NCBI GenBank assembly: GCA_031261385.1
Contig: JAISJS010000280.1
Coordinates: forward strand, 1-9,277
Direction: 5' to 3'
From: Treponema sp.
Lineage (GTDB): Bacteria > Spirochaetota > Spirochaetia > Treponematales > Breznakiellaceae
DNA length: 9,277 nt
In this document: positions 1-5,691 of the stretch, one piece after another
Layout of the letters: every line of letters begins with the position of its first letter
Position numbering within the stretch: the stretch's first letter is position 1
Notes under the pieces: generated by a model
Database searches by the model: none
What the model saw: the letters and a program-made list of their open reading frames with translations, nothing else
Told to the model about the DNA's origin: nothing
Made by a program: the position numbers and the translations under genes

Positions 1-372
1 CGGCATAGTCAAAATAATCCTGCGATCCAGATCAGGCTCGATAGACTGTATATGGTTAATGTTGAAAAGGCACGTTTTGCTTGCCCTCAAAAAATCCCTA
101 TCGGCAAGTTTTGCTTCCAATTCATAAAGACGGAAAGGGCTTTCATAGACATTTTCTACGGTGTAAAGGAAAGTGCGCCTGTCGGTGCTTTCAATGTATA
201 TAATATCAGCGGCTTCAAGAACATAGTGCCGTTTGTCTTTGCGGCCCGTCAGTTTCATATCCAACATTCGGATAGCGGCAAGCAGTTTCTCAATATCATC
301 AGTCATACGGTTACAGATAACCGTGATTTCGGTCTCCGTACACTGTTCATCGGTATTGATGGAGATTTTCAT
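1..372 (-). CDS. LytTR-family DNA-binding regulator (partial, runs off left edge)
   Basis: Reading the minus strand from the ATG at 372 gives 124 codons open to the window edge. The protein has the layout of a stand-alone LytTR DNA-binding domain: a short N-terminal stretch (MKISINTDEQ), then a basic/hydrophobic stretch with IIYIEST near residues 57-63, YESPFRLYELEAKL near 76-89, FLRASK near 94-99 and NINHIQSIEPDL near 104-115. These match the conserved YIES..., LYELE..L and FFRxSKs.ivNi..I segments of the family. No receiver domain precedes it, so it is the small LytTR type rather than a full LytR/AgrA response regulator. Small proteins of this type often sit beside a membrane partner such as DUF3021, which could lie beyond the left edge. 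I expect only the last 20-30 residues to be missing. The ATG at 372 follows a promoter almost directly. The role as a transcription factor is a family inference. Confidence 0.85.
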   Translation of the reverse strand, partial: MKISINTDEQCTETEITVICNRMTDDIEKLLAAIRMLDMKLTGRKDKRHYVLEAADIIYIESTDRRTFLYTVENVYESPFRLYELEAKLADRDFLRASKTCLFNINHIQSIEPDLDRRIILTMP

Positions 373-379
373 ATTTCCG

Positions 380-408
380 ATTATAGGCCTTATAGAATAT
401 TAACTCAA
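380..408 (-). promoter_or_regulatory. Sigma-70-type promoter of the LytTR gene
   Basis: On the minus strand there is a -35 TTGAGT (408-403), a 17-nt spacer and a perfect -10 TATAAT (385-380). Only seven bases separate the -10 box from the ATG at 372, so transcription should begin at or within a base of the start codon. Apart from GGAAA inside that gap no Shine-Dalgarno is available. Confidence 0.6.
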
Positions 409-430
409 GAGAATATCACTGACCCGCCGG

Positions 431-446
431 AATTCATGCCTGAATT
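431..446. promoter_or_regulatory. 16-bp dyad, possible operator in the divergent intergenic region
   Basis: AATTCA, four bases, TGAATT form a perfect 6-bp inverted repeat between the divergent promoters of the LytTR gene and the membrane-protein gene. It lies 25 bp upstream of the -35 of the latter. The shape fits a dimeric regulator site, but the arms are short and AT-rich, so chance cannot be excluded. Confidence 0.25.
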
Positions 447-470
447 GCCGTTTTTGACATCAGAGCTGCA

Positions 471-524
471 TTGGCAGATCAAATATGCATGAATATTATT
501 AATGTATCAACTATTTTTAAGGAG
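471..524 (+). promoter_or_regulatory. Promoter and ribosome binding site of the membrane-protein gene
   Basis: TTGGCA (471-476), a 17-nt spacer and TATTAT (494-499) make a good sigma-70 type promoter, with a predicted start near 506. A strong Shine-Dalgarno AAGGAG (519-524) lies 8 nt before the ATG at 533 and fixes that start. This conventional leader contrasts with the divergent LytTR gene, which has none. Confidence 0.55.
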
Positions 525-532
525 ATTTTACC

Positions 533-1399
533 ATGGTAAAAACAATCTTGAAGTTATTATTGTCAATAGGTATTTATTCACTTGTATTTGTTCTGGCAAA
601 TGCGATATTGCCTTTTTCGCAAGGATTCAGGGAATTGGGTTCTTCTGAAAACCCCTTGAGTTTTTTGTTCTTGCTAATAATCAGCGCATGGACTTGTTTC
701 ACGATTTATTTCATAATTAAAAATACACAATTAACCGGCAATAAATTATTTCTGAATACTTTGTTTATAATGTTTTTTGTTCAATATTTTATGACCCAAA
801 TAGAAACATTATTTTTTAATACTGCGTTTCAGGTTTTAACAAGGCTGGATGTTTTATATATTATGCTTGCCGGATTATTTCCGTTATTGGCAACAATACC
901 GCTGCTTATAAAATTCTTCCAAAGTAAAAAATCTGCACTTGAAGTAAAAGCCATAAATCCAAAAACCACTACACTGAAATTGGGAATTATTGGAATACTG
1001 TATTTGTGTGTATATATGTTATTTGGGTATTTTGTTGCCTGGCAATTTGAAGAGCTGCGGATATTTTATTCGGGTTCACCGGAAAAACTAAGTTTTTTTG
1101 GTCAATTGCTCAATAATATAAAGACAAATCCGGTAATATATCCTTTTCAAATCATTCGGGGAATATTATTTGGAACAGCTATTGTAATACTAAGAAACCT
1201 GCTGCCAAATAATAAAAAAGTATTTATAATAGCGGTATGCCTGGTATATTTATGTACCGCTATTCAGTTAATAGTTCCCAACCCATTATTTCCCGATAAA
1301 GTCAGAATTGCACATTTACTGGAAATGGCAAGTTCAATGTTACTGTTTGGAATAATTGCCGGGGAAATACTGTGGGAAAAAGGGAAAGCCGGAACGTAA
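533..1399 (+). CDS. Multi-pass membrane protein of unknown function
   Basis: This 288-residue protein is almost entirely hydrophobic, with about eight likely transmembrane helices near residues 5-27, 42-62, 72-90, 106-128, 148-170, 207-224, 229-247 and 263-280. A lysine-rich loop lies between helices 4 and 5 (around 130-147). I do not recognise the family. Residues that could be functional lie inside or beside helices: QxET around 89-92, and an H-L-L-E pattern at 261-264. The coding sequence is strikingly AT-rich (for example 15 G/C in the 60 bases from 781), with long T and A runs, unlike the GC-richer genes to its right; this suggests horizontal origin. It is divergent from a LytTR regulator, and regulators of that kind commonly control nearby membrane proteins, but a functional link here is only inferred. 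The gene is complete, with a strong RBS. Confidence 0.8.
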   Translation: MVKTILKLLLSIGIYSLVFVLANAILPFSQGFRELGSSENPLSFLFLLIISAWTCFTIYFIIKNTQLTGNKLFLNTLFIMFFVQYFMTQIETLFFNTAFQVLTRLDVLYIMLAGLFPLLATIPLLIKFFQSKKSALEVKAINPKTTTLKLGIIGILYLCVYMLFGYFVAWQFEELRIFYSGSPEKLSFFGQLLNNIKTNPVIYPFQIIRGILFGTAIVILRNLLPNNKKVFIIAVCLVYLCTAIQLIVPNPLFPDKVRIAHLLEMASSMLLFGIIAGEILWEKGKAGT

Positions 1400-1459
1400 T
1401 ATACGGTTTACAAATTATTTATTCAACTGCAGAAAAATTGGTATATTTCGTTCACGGTA

Positions 1460-1481
1460 TGCCCGGAGCGCCTGCCCGGAG
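1460..1481. repeat. Short direct repeat TGCCCGGAG x2 in convergent intergenic gap
   Basis: The nonamer TGCCCGGAG occurs at 1460-1468 and again at 1473-1481 (period 13), between the convergent ends of the membrane-protein and AlaX genes. The two CCGG cores can pair as a weak 4-5 bp stem, followed on the plus strand by T-rich sequence (TTTCATTTTACTTT). This could be a poor terminator, but the stem is too weak to be sure. Confidence 0.3.
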
Positions 1482-1488
1482 TTTCATT

Positions 1489-2724
1489 TTACTTTCTAAT
1501 CGCTTTCAAAAAATTATTCAGCGCCTCCGCCGATGAAAAACTTCCCTGAAAAAAGCCGGGTCCGCCGCCGCCCCTGCCGCCTGCCTTTCCGAGGGGATCT
1601 TCAAACAGGGGTTTAAGATTCTTGCCTTTGACCCCGCAAAAGGCGGCGAACTTTAATTCACGATCTGATACAAGAAGCAGTATTACCGAAGTCTTTTTCT
1701 GCGCAGCCCTGCCTGTGCGGAGAATTTCATCAATACCGGCTTCCGGGTAATGTTCAATCCAAATTTTTTCGGTATCTGCGACCGCTTCATTTGCGCCGGA
1801 TGTCTGATCTGCCAGGCTGATCTTTTGAATTAAAGCAGCTGCCTTTGCTTCGGCATCTGCTTCCTGCAGCGCTTTAAACTCCTGTTCCACGCGGCCGGTT
1901 TTCTCAAGCAGGGCGAGTACCCCCTTGCCGGTTTCTTCTACGGGAACCTTGAGAGCCCGCGAGATGACGTCGCCGTTTTGCCTGAGAAGACGGCTGTCGT
2001 TAAGCACCCGCCGTCCTGCGATAAATGAAACACGGGTCATGCCTTTGTATTTTTCTGCGCCAAGTATGCGGAGCATACCGATCTGTCCGGTGCGGGTACA
2101 GTGGGTACCGCAGCACGGTGAAAAATCATTACCTGCAATTTCCACCACCCGGATAACCTCCTCGCCTTTGGGGGGAACTTTCCGCAGCGGAAAACTGTTT
2201 ACATCCTCAGGCGGGCAGTGATGAATGATAACCGGGTTATCTGCTTCGATAGCGTCTGCGACGGCTTCTTCCACAGCGGCAAGAACATCAGCCGAAAGTT
2301 CCGGGGCGTCAACATCGATGGTATTTTGCTCGTCACCCAGGTGCATTGAAACGGTGTATTTTCCGGTCAGGCGGAGTATTGTTCCCGAAAGAAGATGCTG
2401 GGCGGTATGCTGAACGGTGAGATCCCGGCGGCGGCGAATGTCGAGAATGAGTTCAGCAGGGCCGGGGGAAAGCGCCGCGGCATTTTCTGTTGATGAATTC
2501 TCTGCAGAAATCAGGTGGAGAATTTCTCCGTTCTTTTCCTGCACATCGAGAAGCGGGATCCCGTTGATCGTGCCGCGGTCTGCGCCCTGCCCGCCCCCTT
2601 CGGGGTAGAAAATGGTGCGGTCAAGAATGATCGCCGCGGCGTCACTTTGCGGCCGGACTTCGATAATGTTTGCCCGGAAAACTTCGGGGCCGGAATGGTC
2701 GTACCAGGCTCTTTGGGTTTGCAT
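1489..2724 (-). CDS. Alanyl-tRNA editing protein, AlaX-like, with DHHA1 domain
   Basis: This free-standing homologue of the AlaRS editing domain would hydrolyse mischarged tRNA(Ala), chiefly Ser-tRNA(Ala), in the cytoplasm. With the start at 2724 it has 411 residues, usual for the long AlaX form. An N-terminal beta domain carries FYPEGGGQ at 39-46. The zinc ligands are seen as H106 and H110 in QHTAQHLLS and as C194 and H198 in PCCGTHC, followed by the TG that is usual in the family. A helical linker (about 250-310) leads to a C-terminal DHHA1-like domain with the glycine-rich GGRGGGGPGFFQG near 372-384. An upstream ATG at 2790 would add 22 residues but would translate the promoter and overlap the divergent gene; the family match begins at WYDHSG just after the ATG at 2724, so I prefer that start. 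No SD is visible. All catalytic zinc ligands are intact. Confidence 0.9.
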   Translation of the reverse strand: MQTQRAWYDHSGPEVFRANIIEVRPQSDAAAIILDRTIFYPEGGGQGADRGTINGIPLLDVQEKNGEILHLISAENSSTENAAALSPGPAELILDIRRRRDLTVQHTAQHLLSGTILRLTGKYTVSMHLGDEQNTIDVDAPELSADVLAAVEEAVADAIEADNPVIIHHCPPEDVNSFPLRKVPPKGEEVIRVVEIAGNDFSPCCGTHCTRTGQIGMLRILGAEKYKGMTRVSFIAGRRVLNDSRLLRQNGDVISRALKVPVEETGKGVLALLEKTGRVEQEFKALQEADAEAKAAALIQKISLADQTSGANEAVADTEKIWIEHYPEAGIDEILRTGRAAQKKTSVILLLVSDRELKFAAFCGVKGKNLKPLFEDPLGKAGGRGGGGPGFFQGSFSSAEALNNFLKAIRK

Positions 2725-2762
2725 GATTTTATAGTATACTGCAATAATGCGAAACAAGTTAA
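2713..2762. promoter_or_regulatory. Compact divergent promoter, AlaX-like / TrmH-family
   Basis: Only 22 bp (2725-2746) separate the two start codons. At its centre is the palindrome AGTATACT (2733-2740), which gives TATACT as a -10 box on both strands: plus 2735-2740, minus 2738-2733. Weak -35 matches lie inside the opposing genes: TTGGGT (2713-2718, spacer 16) for the plus gene and TTAACT (2762-2757, spacer 18) for the minus gene. The -10 to ATG gaps are 6 nt (plus) and 8 nt (minus), with no Shine-Dalgarno on either side, so both mRNAs are predicted to be leaderless or nearly so. Confidence 0.5.
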
Positions 2763-3526
2763 CTGAGGAACTGGCCGTCTGCGGGGTCAATGCCGTTGCG
2801 GCGCTTGCCGAATTTCATCCTGAAAAAATCAACCGTCTTTTTCTGCGGGAAGATCGGCTTAAATCCTTTACCAAAGTCTGCAAAGGTCTTGCCGAGCTGA
2901 AGCGGCCCTACCGGATCTGCGAAGATGAAGAACTGGAACGTATATGCAAAAGTAATCATCATCAGGGTGTCGCCGCGATAATTGATACGCCTGAGGTAAA
3001 GCCGATGAGCGAAGAAGATCTGGAACTCTGGTCCGCCGAAGGAAAAACGGGGTTGATCCTCTGTTCCGTGGGCAACGATCATAATTTGGGAGCGATGGTC
3101 AGGTCCGCCGCTTTTTTTGACGCTCATTTTGTGATCCTCTGCGAGGGTGACAGCGAAGCGCGGCTTACTACCAGCGCCTACCGGGTTGCCGAGGGCGGCA
3201 TGGAGCATGTGGTATTCCGCAGTGTCCGAAGCGCCGCCGCTTTTATCAAGGCCGCTTCAAAACAGATCATCACCATCGGCGCCGATGTTCGCGCACGTCT
3301 GCGTATCCGGGATTTGCCGTCTATTATTCAGGATAAACGAAAGGGATTGAAAACGGCGGGCCGGGGCGGCCTTGCCCTGGTGCTGGGCAACGAAGAAGTT
3401 GGCCTGCCCCGGGAAGTGACGGAACTCTGTTCGTGTCTGGTCCGTGTTCCCGGAACCGGTAACATCGAAAGCCTCAACGTCGCCCAGGCGGCGACGTTGT
3501 TTCTCCATGAACTGTACGAACAGTAG
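2747..3526 (+). CDS. TrmH/SpoU-family RNA 2'-O-methyltransferase
   Basis: This 259-residue SPOUT methyltransferase would use S-adenosylmethionine to methylate a ribose 2'-OH in tRNA or rRNA. The N-terminal part (about 1-85; VCGVNAVAALAE...INRLFLRED) resembles the L7Ae-like substrate-binding domain of RlmB/TrmH-type enzymes. The catalytic SPOUT domain shows motif 1 NDHNLGAMVRSA (110-121, with N110 and R119), motif 2 LVLGNEEVGLP (211-221) and motif 3 VPGTGNIESLNVAQAA (234-249), the knot that binds SAM, with S242, L243 and N244 intact. A basic insertion around 180-207 separates motifs 1 and 2. Whether it acts on 23S rRNA (RlmB-like) or on tRNA cannot be read from sequence. It is divergent from the AlaX-like gene and convergent with the exported-protein gene, leaving a 16-bp gap. 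No SD precedes the ATG. Confidence 0.9.
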   Translation: MRNKLTEELAVCGVNAVAALAEFHPEKINRLFLREDRLKSFTKVCKGLAELKRPYRICEDEELERICKSNHHQGVAAIIDTPEVKPMSEEDLELWSAEGKTGLILCSVGNDHNLGAMVRSAAFFDAHFVILCEGDSEARLTTSAYRVAEGGMEHVVFRSVRSAAAFIKAASKQIITIGADVRARLRIRDLPSIIQDKRKGLKTAGRGGLALVLGNEEVGLPREVTELCSCLVRVPGTGNIESLNVAQAATLFLHELYEQ

Positions 3527-3545
3527 TTCGTACGAACGGTAGTTA
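3514..3545. repeat. 16-bp tandem duplication with 8-bp hairpin spanning two convergent stop codons
   Basis: Two adjacent 16-bp units, GTACGAACAGTAGTTC (3514-3529) and GTACGAACGGTAGTTA (3530-3545), match at 14 of 16 positions. The first contains the TAG stop of the TrmH-family gene, and the second ends on the TAA stop of the convergent minus-strand gene. The repeat also creates a perfect inverted repeat GTACGAAC-AGTA-GTTCGTAC (3514-3533). A hairpin here could end or protect both transcripts, but no T-tract follows on the plus strand, so a classical intrinsic terminator is not supported. Confidence 0.6.
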
Positions 3546-4058
3546 TCTACGGCCGTTACCACGGCGGGGTTCCGGGCCTTGTGGTCCACAGTTATTCCGG
3601 TAACGGTTACCGCGGTTATCGCCCCACTGATTTTTTTGATTCTGCATCATGCCGGGATACACGCGGTTTCCGCCTAATATACCCTGCCCCGCAGCCGGGG
3701 CAAGCTCGTAGTCCTTACCGGCAAGGGTCAATTTGGTAATGCGGAAAAATTGCCCCTCAATTTTTTGCTGTGCCTGCGGCAGCGGTGCGGCAAAGCCTTC
3801 CAGGGTTACCGCTGCCCCTGCCTTAAGCCCGTCGATAAAGCCGACAAACCGGTTCAGCCCCACAAGATAATAGGTGACGCCGCTGTTTTCCAGCGCGATC
3901 ATCCCGCCCTTGATTCCGAGAACGCCGCTCAGGGTTGTTTTTTCAGGGCCTTTCCGGTCCTGCCCGCCGTTTTTTCCATCTCCAATGCCTTTGCCCTGCG
4001 CATAGGAACCGCCAATAATCGCCAAAATCAATACCGAAAGTAATACTGTCTTTTTCAT
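3543..4058 (-). CDS. Small exported protein of unknown function, RpoN-controlled
   Basis: The 171-residue protein begins with a classical Sec signal peptide: MKK, a hydrophobic core at 5-16, and a GGSYA|Q cleavage site after residue 20. It should therefore be periplasmic or secreted. Residues 21-40 are Gly/Lys-rich. Residues 41-122 form a compact beta-rich unit (TLSGVLGIKGGMIAL, YYLVGLNRFVGFIDGL, GAAVTLEGFA, FFRITKLTL) whose strand pattern suggests a small OB-like barrel; that fold is an inference. The tail (about 129-171) is rich in Asn, Gly, Arg and Gln and looks disordered. I do not recognise a named family. The ATG at 4058 is chosen because GAGGAG lies just upstream and the signal peptide starts there; the ATG at 4100 would begin inside the promoter. 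The perfect sigma-54 promoter implies activation by an enhancer-binding protein, so the gene probably responds to a specific signal. Confidence 0.8.
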   Translation of the reverse strand: MKKTVLLSVLILAIIGGSYAQGKGIGDGKNGGQDRKGPEKTTLSGVLGIKGGMIALENSGVTYYLVGLNRFVGFIDGLKAGAAVTLEGFAAPLPQAQQKIEGQFFRITKLTLAGKDYELAPAAGQGILGGNRVYPGMMQNQKNQWGDNRGNRYRNNCGPQGPEPRRGNGRR

Positions 4059-4082
4059 AAAATCTCCTCTCATGCTTTTATT

Positions 4083-4100
4083 AAGCAAGAACCGTGCCAA
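4083..4100 (-). promoter_or_regulatory. Sigma-54 (RpoN) -24/-12 promoter
   Basis: The minus strand reads TTGGCACG (4100-4093), GTTC, TTGCTT (4088-4083). This fits the consensus YTGGCACG-N4-TTGCW exactly, with the invariant GG and GC at the required spacing. Transcription would start near 4074, leaving about 16 nt of leader that carries the GAGGAG Shine-Dalgarno before the ATG at 4058. No comparable sigma-70 promoter is apparent for this gene. Confidence 0.85.
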
Positions 4101-4184
4101 GTGGAAAATTGCGAAAAATTGCCAAATTCAAAGGTTTTTTGGCGGAAAAAAGACGTTTTGGGCGCCATTGGAGATATTTTTTTA

Positions 4185-4287
4185 CACAGTGGGTAAAATG
4201 TTCTCAGTAGAGAACTTGTCACAGTAGTGAATTAATCTCAGTAGTGAACTTGTCACAGTTATGAATTATTCACAGCGGGGTACTTGT
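4185..4287. repeat. Array of degenerate 17-bp direct repeats
   Basis: Five contiguous 17-bp units start at 4203, 4220, 4237, 4254 and 4271: CTCAGTAGAGAACTTGT, CACAGTAGTGAATTAAT, CTCAGTAGTGAACTTGT, CACAGTTATGAATTATT and CACAGCGGGGTACTTGT. A looser 18-nt sixth copy lies at 4185-4202. CAG is constant in all units, and units 1-4 also share GAA at positions 10-12. Units alternate (1 and 3 resemble each other, as do 2 and 4), giving a 34-bp higher-order period. Each unit is centred on a dyad of the form GTTCAC-AGTA-GTGAAC; unit 1 is the perfect palindrome GTTCTC-AGTA-GAGAAC (4201-4216). The array lies about 110-215 bp upstream of the RpoN start site and is followed by very AT-rich DNA (4288-4330). 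It could be activator sites, iteron-like sites, or the leftover end of an insertion sequence. Confidence 0.8.
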
Positions 4288-4312
4288 TATTTAATATAAT
4301 ATTTATTATGAT
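4284..4312 (+). promoter_or_regulatory. Possible promoter of the ATPase gene
   Basis: TTGTTA (4284-4289), a 17-nt spacer and TATGAT (4307-4312) lie in an AT-rich stretch directly after the 17-bp repeats; the -35 overlaps the last repeat unit. Because the surrounding DNA is almost all A/T, other hexamers (such as TATAAT at 4295-4300) are also possible. The only SD-like sequence before the ATG is a weak GGCGG at 4331-4335. Confidence 0.35.
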
Positions 4313-4344
4313 AATATATATTATTTTAATGGCGGTTACATTAT

Positions 4345-5655
4345 ATGGATTTTTATGACAGGAAAAGGGAACTGGAAAGCCTTACCCGAAGCAGGATAAA
4401 TGCACGTAAAACGCCCGGGTTTACGGTAATGGCGGGGCGGCGGCGGATAGGCAAGACTGCACTGCTCATGGAGTCGGTAAAGGGTCAGAAGTACCTCTAT
4501 CTCTTTGTGAGCAGGCAGGATGAAGCGCTGCTCTGTGCACAGTTTCAAAAAATTGCCAAAGAATATTTGGGTTTGCAGATCTTTGGGAGCATAGACCGCT
4601 TTCGGGATCTGTTTGAACAACTGCTGATTTTTTCCATCAAGGAACCCTATACGTTAATCATCGATGAATTTCAGGATTTTGAACGGATAAACCCTGCAAT
4701 TTTCGGAGAAATACAAAATCTCTGGGATCAGTATCAAAATCAGTCAAAAATCAATTTTATCGCCTGCGGCTCCATCTATTCGATGATGATGCGGATATTT
4801 GAAAATGCCAAGGAACCGCTCTTTGGCAGACTTACTGCGCGGATCATCCTTAAGCCTTTCACCGTAAGTGTTATCAAGGAAATCCTTACCGCGTATAATC
4901 CCCGCCATACCCCGGAAGATTTATTGTGCCTTTATATGATTGCAGGCGGAATCCCGAAATATATCAGCCTTCTTATGGACGGAGGCGCCGTTAACAAAAA
5001 CAAAATGCTTGCCATGGTTACTGCCGTGGATTCGCCGTTTTTAAGCGAAGGAAAGGATCTGCTGATCGCGGAATTCGGAAAAGATTACGGCACTTATTTT
5101 TCGATACTCCAGCTTATTGCCGCGGGAAAAAATACCCAAAGCGAAATAGATTCGATAATCGGAAAAAATACCGGCGCATACCTTGTGAATCTTGAAAAAG
5201 AATATTCTCTCATCATCAGGAGTAAACCAATTTTTTCAAAACCGGAAAGCCGAAACACCCACTGGAAAATCGGCGACAACTACCTTATGTTTTATTTCCG
5301 CTTTTTGTATCCCAACCAGGGTCTTATTGAAACAGGCCGTCTTGATATGCTGCGGGAGTTACTAGATCGTGATTATGAAACCTACAGCGGCCTTATTCTG
5401 GAAAACTATTTCCGGGAAAAATTGGGCGAAGAAGAACGGCAAACCCTCATCGGAAATTTTTGGGACAGAAAAGGCGAAAACGAAATTGACATCGTAGCCC
5501 TTAACGATCTTGACAAGACGGCGATTGTCGCGGAAGTTAAGCGGAATCCCAGAAAAATTAATATTTCAACGCTTATCCAAAAGGCCGCAAAAATCGCGAA
5601 AGAATTGGCGGGCTACAAGGTTGAGTACCGGGGATTTTCGTTAAAGGATATGTGA
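4345..5655 (+). CDS. AAA-type ATPase, archaeal-ATPase/DUF234 family, with PD-(D/E)XK-like C-terminus
   Basis: This 436-residue protein belongs to the widespread STAND-like ATPase group known as archaeal ATPase (PF01637) with DUF234. The Walker A motif is GRRRIGKT (31-38) and Walker B is LIIDEFQ (104-110), with a sensor-like IACGS at 139-143. A helical region with winged-helix character follows (about 165-300; GGIPKYISLL at 191-200). The C-terminal module contains HWKIGDNYLMFYFRFLYP (306-323), typical of the family, then E400-I-D402 and E417-V-K419, which look like the acidic and lysine residues of a PD-(D/E)XK nuclease fold. All core motifs are intact. The cellular role of this family is not established; proposals include mobile-element, stress or defence functions. 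The gene stands alone, has no partner in the window, and is preceded by a repeat array. It starts at the only ATG consistent with family N-termini (FYDRKRELESL). Confidence 0.88.
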   Translation: MDFYDRKRELESLTRSRINARKTPGFTVMAGRRRIGKTALLMESVKGQKYLYLFVSRQDEALLCAQFQKIAKEYLGLQIFGSIDRFRDLFEQLLIFSIKEPYTLIIDEFQDFERINPAIFGEIQNLWDQYQNQSKINFIACGSIYSMMMRIFENAKEPLFGRLTARIILKPFTVSVIKEILTAYNPRHTPEDLLCLYMIAGGIPKYISLLMDGGAVNKNKMLAMVTAVDSPFLSEGKDLLIAEFGKDYGTYFSILQLIAAGKNTQSEIDSIIGKNTGAYLVNLEKEYSLIIRSKPIFSKPESRNTHWKIGDNYLMFYFRFLYPNQGLIETGRLDMLRELLDRDYETYSGLILENYFREKLGEEERQTLIGNFWDRKGENEIDIVALNDLDKTAIVAEVKRNPRKINISTLIQKAAKIAKELAGYKVEYRGFSLKDM

Positions 5656-5674
5656 TGGAATTTCCAAATTAAGT

Positions 5675-5691
5675 CAGAGCGAAGCGCCTGT
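5675..5691. terminator. Weak hairpin between convergent ATPase and LarA-homologue genes
   Basis: CAG-a-GCG, loop AAG, CGC-CTG forms a 6-bp stem with one bulged base (5675-5690), followed by TTT on the plus strand. It lies in the 36-bp gap between the two convergent stop codons and might serve both, but the T-tract is minimal. Confidence 0.3.

Noticed and set aside
60..80. Apparent frameshift in the LytTR gene
   Set aside because: A first transcription of the reverse strand dropped two bases. Re-reading block by block gives FLRASKTCLFNINHI in one frame, so the gene is intact to the window edge.
52..492. Plus-strand open frame of 146 codons
   Set aside because: It lies opposite the LytTR coding region, whose conserved motifs are clear on the minus strand, and its translation resembles no family.
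3598..3612. Palindrome CGGTAAC-G-GTTACCG as an operator
   Set aside because: It lies inside the coding sequence for the Asn/Arg/Gly-rich tail, where repeated codons readily create such symmetry.
4254..4264. LytTR-type binding site (ACAGTTATG)
   Set aside because: Only one of the units matches this nonamer, and the 17-bp period is not the roughly 21-22-bp spacing of paired LytTR boxes.
4185..4287. CRISPR array
   Set aside because: The 17-bp units are contiguous with no spacers, and they are degenerate.
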